Origin: an uncultured Lachnospiraceae bacterium | Lineage (GTDB): Bacteria > Bacillota > Clostridia > Lachnospirales > Lachnospiraceae | Assembly: GCA_910578555.1 (NCBI GenBank) | Contig: CAJTPS010000038.1 | Location: 1-18,634 of the forward strand | Length of the DNA: 18,634 nucleotides | Direction: 5' to 3' | Part shown: positions 1 to 6,154 of the stretch, one piece after another | How the letters are laid out: every line of letters starts with the position of its first letter | Position numbering within the stretch: the stretch's first letter is position 1 | Position numbers and translations under genes: made by a program | Notes under the pieces: model-generated | Databases searched by the model: none | Told to the model about the DNA's origin: nothing | The model's input: only the letters and a program-made list of their open reading frames with translations

Positions 1-77
1 TTCACAGAGGATAAGCCTACACTTTGTGCGAAAAATTTTTACCTTTCAGAGCTGTTTTCATTCACGCTAACCGCCAT
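1..77. other. Intergenic DNA at the window edge, no gene seen
   Basis: This stretch lies downstream of spoIIP. I find no believable coding region in it: the open frame crossing it on the plus strand runs into spoIIP on the opposite strand and has no family resemblance. An AAAAATTTTT palindrome sits near 31-40. The neighbouring gene to the left is outside the window. Confidence 0.5.
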
Positions 78-137
78 GATTCCGCTCTGCGGAATCTCAA
101 ATCGATGCGGAGAATGCCCGTACTTTGGGCATTCTCC
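78..137. repeat. Two consecutive perfect hairpins downstream of spoIIP
   Basis: The first hairpin has an 8-bp perfect stem, GATTCCGC at 78-85 with GCGGAATC at 89-96, and a TCT loop. The second has an 11-bp perfect stem at 109-119 and 127-137 (core GAATGCCC with GGGCATTC) and a 7-base loop. Neither is followed by a T run on either strand, so they are not typical intrinsic terminators. They sit directly beside the larger palindrome at 139-222, and the three together look like one composite structured element. Their function is unknown. Confidence 0.7.
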
Positions 138-138
138 T

Positions 139-222
139 GTGTGAGATTTAGTACTTCTAAGTCAGCTATGCTGACTTTGCGATACAGCCTCTGCTGTGAG
201 CGGCTAGAAGTACTTCTCACAC
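139..222. repeat. Cloverleaf-like palindrome abutting the spoIIP stop codon
   Basis: The outer arms pair over 18 bp: GTGTGAGA at 139-146 with TCTCACAC at 215-222, then, after a TTT bulge, AGTACTTCTA at 150-159 with TAGAAGTACT at 205-214. The enclosed segment folds into two further hairpins, AGTCAGC/GCTGACT (160-166 with 170-176, loop TAT) and ACAGC/GCTGT (184-188 with 193-197, loop CTCT). The whole forms a three-way junction. Its last base is also the last base of the spoIIP stop codon on the minus strand. It could act as an mRNA 3'-end structure or be a MITE/REP-like element. No T tract supports a plain terminator. Confidence 0.75.
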
Positions 223-1541
223 TATTCACGCACAGGTTCCTCCCCGCTCAGCACCAGATCCAGCACATGCGCAAGCGGATCACAGGCATTCATGGCTTCC
301 TCTACAGTATTATTCTGCGCTCCCAGTTCGATCAAGAGTGTTTTCGGGCATACATGCATATTATAGCGGTAAGCCTTCAGATAGATCCTTCTCGCCAGTC
401 CCGGATAATACTCGTTGCACGCCGCCTGCATCTGGAAGGAAAAGGCGAGATTGTCCGCCAGATACGGATTTTCCAGATATTCTATCTCTCCTTTCTTACT
501 GCGGCTTAAGCCGTTGAAAAACATAAACTGCGCCGTAGGTCTCCCCTGCAGATCGACGACCAGCCTCTTATCCGCCGGCATCTCGTCCCTATGTAAGTCG
601 ATCACCACTTCTATGGAAGGATTGTCTGCCAGCAGCTTCTCGATTTCCGGCAGAGAATTGCTGTACGCATAATCTCTCTCCTGATCATAGCATGCCGTGT
701 GATGCATCACCTGATAGCCGTAGCGCTCCCGCAGCAAATCAGCAAGATGCTCGCCCACGCCCACAATACTCGTGGACGCATCCCCCGGCACGGAGTCCGT
801 AAAAGCCTCCTGCGAATGCGTATGATAGATCAGGATCTGAGGTGCCTCTGTCGAACCCGTTACACGCATGTCCCGGGACAATAACCGGTCAAGCTGCAGC
901 AGATCATCGCCCGCCTTCGTCGTGCTGTCCACGGCATAGAAAGCCTTGATGAGCATTTCGTAGCTCTTTAATTCCTCCCACTGATAGCTGTAATTCTTAG
1001 CCTGTACGGGAACAAACTCCAAAATCGCAGCGTCAGCACTCTGTTCCGGCACTTCCTCCTGCGCCGGTACCTCCTCCTGTCCGGCCGCCTGATTCTCCAG
1101 GTACGCGCCATTCTCCGCCAGCATGGCATCCGCAAGATTCTGCTCTAAGTGCATGGCATTCTCATCATACTCCAGTTCTTCCTCTGCAATCGACTTATGG
1201 TCCTCATCACTGCCCTCCAGCATAAGAAGTCTTGCGTAATCACTCTCCGCAGCCGTCTCCTCATTCTCTCCCTCCATAGTGCCGTACAGGAAGACCGGAT
1301 AGCCCGCCAGAACCCATCTCTCATAAATATCACTTGCTATTTTTACCGTTGAACCGTGATGCATCATGTGCATAGCGGGAAGGTACGGTTCCATTATTAT
1401 AGATGCGATCCACTCCGAAACGGTCCCTCCGCCGGATTCCTGTTTGTGCCGCACACTCACAAGTTCCGCCAGAACAAAGAAAGCAGAAGCTATCATAAGC
1501 ACTATTATCATTAACTTAACTATTTTCTTTTTCATGTCCAT
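222..1541 (-). CDS. spoIIP: Stage II sporulation protein P (peptidoglycan hydrolase)
   Basis: SpoIIP is a membrane-anchored cell-wall amidase/endopeptidase that works with SpoIID and SpoIIM to thin septal peptidoglycan and drive engulfment of the forespore. The 439-residue product starts with a basic stretch and one transmembrane segment (about 8-26), followed by an acidic, low-complexity linker (about 90-175) and the C-terminal SpoIIP domain (about 230-439). Family motifs visible are YHTHSQE (239-245; H240 and H242), IDLHRDE (314-320) and a closing YNMHVCPKTLLIELG stretch (393-407; H396, E405), which fit the zinc-binding and catalytic residues. It follows gpr after 111 bp on the same strand, a common pairing in Clostridia. 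No clear ribosome-binding site precedes the ATG at 1541 or the alternative ATG two codons later. A CATATATA box at 1551-1558 resembles a mother-cell sigma -10, but would give an almost leaderless mRNA. The function is well supported; the exact start is less sure. Confidence 0.93.
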   Translation of the reverse strand: MDMKKKIVKLMIIVLMIASAFFVLAELVSVRHKQESGGGTVSEWIASIIMEPYLPAMHMMHHGSTVKIASDIYERWVLAGYPVFLYGTMEGENEETAAESDYARLLMLEGSDEDHKSIAEEELEYDENAMHLEQNLADAMLAENGAYLENQAAGQEEVPAQEEVPEQSADAAILEFVPVQAKNYSYQWEELKSYEMLIKAFYAVDSTTKAGDDLLQLDRLLSRDMRVTGSTEAPQILIYHTHSQEAFTDSVPGDASTSIVGVGEHLADLLRERYGYQVMHHTACYDQERDYAYSNSLPEIEKLLADNPSIEVVIDLHRDEMPADKRLVVDLQGRPTAQFMFFNGLSRSKKGEIEYLENPYLADNLAFSFQMQAACNEYYPGLARRIYLKAYRYNMHVCPKTLLIELGAQNNTVEEAMNACDPLAHVLDLVLSGEEPVRE

Positions 1542-1652
1542 ACTAGTCTATATATATGCAGTACAGACATCACTTCATACCATAGCCCCCTATATCCCTG
1601 TCTGCCGGTCGTCTCAAGCTTCTTCGCAGCAGTCCGGCCTGTAGCTTCCCTG

Positions 1653-2531
1653 TTACGGCTCTTCCGGATAATTGAGCGCCTTATTGATCCCGTCACACAG
1701 GATATGACTGATCTGCTGGATCTGCTGGTCCACGTCCTTCGTCGTGACATACATGTTATTCAGTTCCTTAAGCGCCACAGGACGTTCGCCCATGGCGTCT
1801 CCCACAATCGTCGCCGCGTCCACCACTGTCGGTACTCCAAGCGCCAGCACCGGTACATGAAGACTCTCCTGTGTGATCGCATTACGATGATTCCCCACAC
1901 CTGACCCCGGATGAATCCCTGTATTCGTAATCTGTATCGTGCGGTTCAGTCTCTTCGTGGACCGGGCGGCCAGCGCATCGATTACGATCACCATATCCGG
2001 CTTCGTCTCACCGATCACGCCCTTGATGATCTCCGCAGATTCCATCCCGGTCTTCGCCATAACACCCGGAACCAGACTGCTGACCTGATGCATCTTGGAA
2101 CGATTATACGCAACTTTGCCATACTCACGCACAATATGTCTATTGATAAACAAATTATCCACCACATTAGGACCCAGAGAATCCGCCGTCACTTCCCGAT
2201 TGCCCAGCCCCACCACCAGAATGGACTGCTCCCTGTCCGGTTCCGGCAGGATCTCCCTGATCTCCCGCGCCAGAATCTCTGAAATCTCCTGATGATAATC
2301 CTCTTCCGGCTCCGTCATCGCCGGGGCTTCCAATGTAATATAGGTTCCCATCGGCTTGCCTAGAATCTTGGCGCCGTTCTTCGTCTCCACCACGACTTTG
2401 GTGATATGGACATCACACGCCTCGTCATATTCCTCTTCCACCGTGACACCATGCAGACCTTCCGCTTTATCCTCGATGCTCTCTCTGGCCTCCAACGCCA
2501 AGTCTGTCCTGACTGCCTGCCAGCTATCCAT
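1653..2531 (-). CDS. gpr: Germination protease GPR, cleaves spore SASP proteins
   Basis: GPR is an atypical aspartic endopeptidase (MEROPS A25). It is made as a zymogen in the forespore and degrades the DNA-binding small acid-soluble proteins during germination. The 292-residue product carries the hallmark LGNREVTADSLGP stretch (109-121, with D117) and VIVIDALAARS (181-191, with D185); these aspartates fit the known catalytic pair. The TNTGIHPGSGVGN block (203-215) is also typical. The N-terminal segment before about residue 20 would be the cleaved propeptide. The protein is shorter than the Bacillus enzyme of about 370 residues, which I take as a compact clostridial form. A GAGGGG ribosome-binding site six bases before ATG 2531 supports the start. 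A GCATATAG box near 2564-2571 could be part of a forespore sigma promoter, but the -35 is unclear. It is divergent from rpsT. Confidence 0.95.
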   Translation of the reverse strand: MDSWQAVRTDLALEARESIEDKAEGLHGVTVEEEYDEACDVHITKVVVETKNGAKILGKPMGTYITLEAPAMTEPEEDYHQEISEILAREIREILPEPDREQSILVVGLGNREVTADSLGPNVVDNLFINRHIVREYGKVAYNRSKMHQVSSLVPGVMAKTGMESAEIIKGVIGETKPDMVIVIDALAARSTKRLNRTIQITNTGIHPGSGVGNHRNAITQESLHVPVLALGVPTVVDAATIVGDAMGERPVALKELNNMYVTTKDVDQQIQQISHILCDGINKALNYPEEP

Positions 2532-2631
2532 GCCATACCCCTCATTTCCCGCATTTTATCTTACTATATGCGTTTCTTTATAAGTTGGTTATTTCCTTTT
2601 CTATTTTTTGCAAAAATAAACAAAATATGTA

Positions 2632-2660
2632 TTGACATCATGATTCTCATAAACTACAAT
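2632..2660 (+). promoter_or_regulatory. Strong sigma-A promoter of rpsT
   Basis: TTGACA (2632-2637) is a perfect -35 box and TACAAT (2655-2660) a near-perfect -10 box, with the ideal 17-bp spacer. Transcription should start near 2667, leaving a leader of about 78 bases before the rpsT ATG. It is the best promoter match in the window, as expected for a ribosomal protein gene. Confidence 0.85.
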
Positions 2661-2676
2661 AATATGCGTGTGTTTC

Positions 2677-2705
2677 CATTAAAACGTCCGTGTCCGGCTT
2701 TAATG
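2677..2705 (+). promoter_or_regulatory. Hairpin in the rpsT mRNA leader
   Basis: CATTAAA (2677-2683) pairs with TTTAATG (2699-2705), enclosing a shorter CCG/CGG stem (2688-2690 with 2695-2697, loop TGTC). This two-step stem lies about 10 bases after the predicted transcription start and well before the ribosome-binding site GGAGG at 2733-2737. Ribosomal protein leaders often bind their own product, but autoregulation by S20 at this site is only inferred from position and shape. Confidence 0.35.
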
Positions 2706-2744
2706 AGACACGTCTAAATAAAAATCGGAATCGGAGGTGTAAAC

Positions 2745-3008
2745 ATGGCTAATATCAAATCTGCAAAGAAAAGAATCTTAGTAAATAAGACAAAGGCTGA
2801 CAGAAACAAGTCGATCAAGTCCGGTGTCAAGACAGCAATCAAGAAAGTATACGCTGCGATTGAATCCGGCGATCAGACAGCTGCGAAGACAGCCCTTACT
2901 GCTGCGACATCCGCGCTTGACAAGGCTACCAAGAAGGGTGTTTATCACAAGAATACTTCTGCAAGAAAAGTATCCCGTCTTACGCTTGCCGTTAACAAGA
3001 TGGCGTAA
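2745..3008 (+). CDS. rpsT: Small ribosomal subunit protein bS20
   Basis: S20 binds 16S rRNA early in assembly of the 30S subunit. The 87-residue product has the standard length and the typical N-terminus MANIKSAKKRILVNKTKADRN. It is very rich in lysine and alanine and ends with the usual KNTSARKVSRLTLAVNKM segment. The start is fixed by GGAGG seven bases before the ATG. It is transcribed alone from the promoter at 2632-2660, divergent from gpr, and stops at the bidirectional terminator at 3107-3141. Its 3' untranslated region unusually holds three palindromes (3012-3089), two of which are related to the large repeat array near 16 kb. Confidence 0.98.
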   Translation: MANIKSAKKRILVNKTKADRNKSIKSGVKTAIKKVYAAIESGDQTAAKTALTAATSALDKATKKGVYHKNTSARKVSRLTLAVNKMA

Positions 3009-3011
3009 ATA

Positions 3012-3089
3012 AAACGAGCGAGGCTCGTTTGCGAGATTTGCTTCGCAAACTCGAATATGCGGAGGCGCGAGATTTGTTTCGCAAACTCG
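3012..3089 (+). repeat. Palindromic repeats in the rpsT 3' untranslated region
   Basis: Three hairpins follow the rpsT stop. The first has an 8-bp stem AAACGAGC/GCTCGTTT (3012-3019 with 3023-3030). The second (3032-3053) reads CGAG-A-TTTGC-TTC-GCAAA-CTCG, a 9-bp stem with a bulged A and a TTC loop. The third (3068-3089) is the same element with one G-T wobble (TTTGT against GCAAA). The second is followed by GAATATGCGGAG, which resembles the GAATACATGGAG after each unit of the array at 15991-16200. These are therefore scattered members of one repeat family. Confidence 0.8.
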
Positions 3090-3106
3090 AAACAACATAA
3101 AAAAAC

Positions 3107-3141
3107 AAAAACACTTCCTGCCGTCATGGGAAGTGTTTTTT
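3107..3141. terminator. Bidirectional intrinsic terminator between rpsT and the TPM gene
   Basis: AAAAACACTTCC (3107-3118) pairs with GGAAGTGTTTTT (3129-3140) as a 12-bp stem with a 10-base loop. On the plus strand the stem runs into a T6 run (rpsT end). On the minus strand the A-rich left side (3099-3110) supplies the T tract for the gene ending at 3173. It therefore serves both convergent transcripts. Confidence 0.85.
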
Positions 3142-3172
3142 ATTATCATTTTTTGTCGCAAACCGGCACCTT

Positions 3173-4045
3173 CTAGCGGCTGTGACCGCCGCCGCCATGA
3201 CTGCCGCCGCCACCGCCTCCTCCGCCGCTGTGACCGCCGCTGCTGCTGCTCGTTTGAATCTTGCGCTGTACTACGCTCTTACGCAGAAATCTGTCTTGTC
3301 TGATCTTAAACTCGGGTTCCATTCCTTCCACATAGGTCGCCGCAGTCGTCGTTTTCCTCCCGCGTTTAGACCTTACATTACACAGTATAAATATAACCGC
3401 CGATATGATTCCGATCACCCACGGAACCCATGACGGCACATACAGTGTAAAGAGCCGTGTTCCCATCATATCATGGTAAAAGTCATTGACATATGTCTTG
3501 TAAGCGCGATAAGGATCATGCTCTACATAACGGTACACATTGTCCAGAATATGATTAATCTCGGCCGCATCGTAAATCTCCTTGACCTTACCCGTCGTAG
3601 AGAACCATGTGTAGATCCTGCCGTCATCCTCCCGGAACCAGTTGTCCACCAGCAGAACACCGTCCCCGTTCGGCTTATCATAACCGAAATTGTGTTCCTC
3701 GTAGAACTCCTCCGCATAGATCCTGACAAACTCATCATAAACCACATAAGGCTCGATCTCTCTGGCATAATCCTTAAGTGATTCCTTCAGCGTAATCAAT
3801 ACGATATCACATCCGGTCTGTTTCTCCCGCTTCGCAATCAGACTACGCAGGCTGTCTTCTTCCTCGTCCGTCAGCACGTCACCGTAGTCGAACACACGCT
3901 CATCCGTCGTACATTCCGTATTGGTTCTCTGATGGTTAGCGGCTCCGGAAATCACACCGTGTCCGACGCTTATAAATATGTACAGGATCACCACCGTGCC
4001 TAATATAATATACATCCATCTAAAATATCGAAAATATTCTTTCAT
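3173..4045 (-). CDS. TPM-domain membrane protein with a Gly/Ser/His-rich tail
   Basis: The 290-residue product has an N-terminal transmembrane segment (about 10-26), an extracytoplasmic TPM domain (about 50-192; opening VFDYGDVLTDEEE, central NGDGVLLVDN), a second transmembrane segment (about 204-222) and a basic cytoplasmic region. It ends in a low-complexity tail of glycine, serine and histidine from about residue 264. TPM domains occur in YgcG-like proteins of bacteria and in a plant photosystem II repair protein; acid phosphatase activity is reported for some, but the bacterial role is mostly unknown. The gene before it encodes a zinc-ribbon membrane protein, so the two may form one envelope module. 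The ribosome-binding site (GAGAG, six bases before ATG 4045) is weak. The next gene upstream ends 152 bp away, with two hairpins between them. Confidence 0.85.
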   Translation of the reverse strand: MKEYFRYFRWMYIILGTVVILYIFISVGHGVISGAANHQRTNTECTTDERVFDYGDVLTDEEEDSLRSLIAKREKQTGCDIVLITLKESLKDYAREIEPYVVYDEFVRIYAEEFYEEHNFGYDKPNGDGVLLVDNWFREDDGRIYTWFSTTGKVKEIYDAAEINHILDNVYRYVEHDPYRAYKTYVNDFYHDMMGTRLFTLYVPSWVPWVIGIISAVIFILCNVRSKRGRKTTTAATYVEGMEPEFKIRQDRFLRKSVVQRKIQTSSSSGGHSGGGGGGGGSHGGGGHSR

Positions 4046-4070
4046 CTTAATCTCTCATTCTTGCTTAGTC

Positions 4071-4134
4071 TGCGAATTTGGGCGTAAGCACAAATTTGCG
4101 TGTGAAAAATCTTCCGTGTATGGATTTTTCACAC
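4071..4134. repeat. Two tandem hairpins between the zinc-ribbon and TPM genes
   Basis: The first hairpin (4072-4099) pairs GCGAATTTG with CAAATTTGC and has an inner GC/GC step closing a GTAA tetraloop of GNRA type. The second (4100-4134) has a perfect 12-bp stem, GTGTGAAAAATC with GATTTTTCACAC, and an 11-base loop. They abut with no spacer. The second shares the GTGTGA...TCACAC ends of the palindrome at 139-222. No T run follows in the minus-strand direction, so a simple terminator is unlikely. It could be a processing or attenuation structure, or a mobile palindrome. Confidence 0.7.
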
Positions 4135-4197
4135 TAATCTCCTGTCCGGATTCTTATTACCGGTTCTGTCCCGACTTCGCCGCAGCACCGTGCACTC

Positions 4198-5181
4198 TCA
4201 CAGTATCTCAAGCACACTGACGACGAAAGAACAGATCACCGTCACAATAGCGAACACAGAAGCGCCGTAGGCAAATACCTTCCCTATGGAAACCGGTGTC
4301 TTACCGATCACCTTGCCCGTCTGTCCGTTGACATGGAACTGATAGGTTTTGCCCCGGTAGCGGTATAAATACTGCCACACAGGCATCAAGGCATACTTTA
4401 CGCCGCTTCTTTGCAGGTTCAGATCCTTGCGGTAAGGCCTCACCGTACTGTACCCGCTTAGAGACTGCTGCATGAGTTCCTCCGATGCATTGCGCGCCTT
4501 CACCTGCGCTCTTCCCTCCAGTTCCGGCGCTCCCTGATTATAGACTTCACCGTAGAACCCTGACATGTATTTCGGCTCGAAATCCTGCAGCAGCCGGTAA
4601 CTGTACGGCTCCATCAGATCCATGATCCCGTCATCCATAGCATAGGACGCATCTACAGGAATCCTGTCAAAGTCCAGTTCCATCCTGCGGACTACCTCAT
4701 AGTATGACGTCTCTGTATATTCCGTGTTTCCGCTGGTCCAGCTTCTGATCTTCGTTCCCTCTCCGGCAAAATCATAACGTGCGTTATAGTTGTACAGCCA
4801 GAACGGCACATAGATGCCGACCATTTTCTCCAGACTCCTGGCCGACATGAAATCAGAGGGCGTAAACACCCGTTTCGAAAACTCCGCCTCCATTGCTCCC
4901 ACAGCCAGATCTTTATTAATATAGAAAGGAAGAAGCAGGTGCGGCTCATAGACCCCCTCTACCCGCTCGTTGAATACAATATAGCAGCCGCAATGCTCAC
5001 ACCGTCCCGCTGACGCATAAGCCGGCGTTTCCATAGGCGCGCCGCAGTTGACGCACTGTGTAACGGAACCGCCCTGTATCGTGTCTTCACTGTCCTCACC
5101 CTCACAATGGGGACAATACATCCTGCGTCTGCCCGGTTCATACACCACATTGCCGCCGCAATTTCTGCATTTAAATAACAT
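4198..5181 (-). CDS. Double zinc-ribbon protein with a C-terminal membrane anchor
   Basis: With the start at ATG 5181 the product has 327 residues. It opens with two zinc ribbons: C5/C8 with C23/C26, and C43/C46 with C61/C64, all in C-x2-C pairs. A middle domain of about 230 residues follows, rich in aromatic residues (IYVPFWLYNYNARYDF near 121-136 is characteristic), then one hydrophobic segment (about 303-325). Such proteins are usually annotated only as TFIIB-type zinc ribbon-containing proteins; the function is unknown. AGGGGG eight bases before ATG 5181 decides for this start over the in-frame ATG at 5205, which has no good site. It is transcribed towards the TPM gene and is probably co-expressed with it. 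The divergent region also carries the short-chain dehydrogenase promoter. Confidence 0.8.
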   Translation of the reverse strand: MLFKCRNCGGNVVYEPGRRRMYCPHCEGEDSEDTIQGGSVTQCVNCGAPMETPAYASAGRCEHCGCYIVFNERVEGVYEPHLLLPFYINKDLAVGAMEAEFSKRVFTPSDFMSARSLEKMVGIYVPFWLYNYNARYDFAGEGTKIRSWTSGNTEYTETSYYEVVRRMELDFDRIPVDASYAMDDGIMDLMEPYSYRLLQDFEPKYMSGFYGEVYNQGAPELEGRAQVKARNASEELMQQSLSGYSTVRPYRKDLNLQRSGVKYALMPVWQYLYRYRGKTYQFHVNGQTGKVIGKTPVSIGKVFAYGASVFAIVTVICSFVVSVLEIL

Positions 5182-5243
5182 TCTCCATTCCCCCTGCCAA
5201 CCCATTCCACGCGGAAATAAAATCTTTTAATATGTCATATACT

Positions 5244-5272
5244 TTGTTATACTGTTATAAATCAAATATAAT
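5244..5272 (+). promoter_or_regulatory. Promoter of the short-chain dehydrogenase gene
   Basis: TTGTTA (5244-5249) and TATAAT (5267-5272) are separated by 17 bp. The -10 is consensus. Transcription would start near 5279, about 54 bases before the ATG at 5333. The surrounding AT-rich segment probably also holds the promoter for the minus-strand zinc-ribbon gene, where TTGATT and TATATG at about 18-bp spacing can be read in the opposite direction. Confidence 0.65.
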
Positions 5273-5332
5273 AAAGCATAGCAAAACGGCGTCAAGGAGT
5301 CAAGATTGAATCATTCGTGAACGGAGGAAGCC

Positions 5333-6148
5333 ATGAAAAAAATCGCGATTATCACTGGAGCAAGCAGCGGACTGGGACGAGAATTTGTGAAGATACTGAA
5401 GAACAGAAATGAGATCGAAGAAATCTGGGCAATCGCCAGACACGAGGATAAGCTGAACAGACTAAAGAAACAGATAGGTGCAAAGATCCGTCCGATTCCT
5501 ATGGACGTATCCAATATCACCCGCATAGAAGAACTTGGCAGCATGCTGGCAGAGCAAAGGGTCGAGGTGCAATACCTGATAAATAACGCGGGTTATGCTA
5601 AATTCTGTTCCTACGACGATTTGGACGTGGCACAGTCAGTTAATATGATCAATGTGAACATCAGCGGCGTCGTGGCCATGGGACTCGTATGCATTCCTTA
5701 TATGCCGCGGGGAAGCCATGTGATTAATATCGCCTCGCAGGCTGCATTCCAGCCGCTGCCCTACCAGAATCTGTACAGTTCAACCAAAGCTTTCGTGCGC
5801 AACTATACACGAGCGCTGAACGTGGAATTACAGGATCGCGGCATAAGCGCCACTGCTGTCTGCCCGGGATGGCTGCGTACAAACCTCTATTCCAGAGCCA
5901 ATATCGGCGCGCCAAAAGCCCCCCGCAGATTCTGCGGAATGCACACGCCTGACGGGGTTGCAAAGAAAGCCATCTTAGACGCAGACCGCGGCAGAGACAT
6001 CTCCATCTACAGTCTCTATGTCAATGTCTGCCATATAGGCGCAAAACTGCTGACACAGCGCCTCATGATGAAATTCTGGCTGTGTCAGCAGCATATTGAC
6101 CCTCTGTCGCATTCGAAATCCGAAATCACTGCGCCCAGAAATATATAA
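5333..6148 (+). CDS. Short-chain dehydrogenase/reductase, classical type
   Basis: This is a Rossmann-fold NAD(P)-dependent oxidoreductase of 271 residues. Visible motifs are the cofactor-binding TGASSGLG (8-15), NNAG (84-87), the catalytic S135 (INIAS), and Y148-x3-K152 in LYSSTKAF, followed by the typical CPGW (177-180). Arginine 36 after the second strand (WAIAR) suggests a preference for NADP. The substrate cannot be told from sequence. Related proteins are often annotated DltE-like or YqjQ-like reductases acting on lipids or steroids, but nothing here fixes that. The start is supported by GGAGG five bases upstream. It ends six bases before the convergent PurF-like gene, with no terminator hairpin between them. 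Confidence 0.92.
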   Translation: MKKIAIITGASSGLGREFVKILKNRNEIEEIWAIARHEDKLNRLKKQIGAKIRPIPMDVSNITRIEELGSMLAEQRVEVQYLINNAGYAKFCSYDDLDVAQSVNMINVNISGVVAMGLVCIPYMPRGSHVINIASQAAFQPLPYQNLYSSTKAFVRNYTRALNVELQDRGISATAVCPGWLRTNLYSRANIGAPKAPRRFCGMHTPDGVAKKAILDADRGRDISIYSLYVNVCHIGAKLLTQRLMMKFWLCQQHIDPLSHSKSEITAPRNI

Positions 6149-6154
6149 CACCTG

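Noticed and set aside
3182..3433. Plus-strand Ala/Thr-rich frame
   Set aside because: It is the complement of the Gly/Ser/His-rich tail codons of the TPM gene and has no support of its own.
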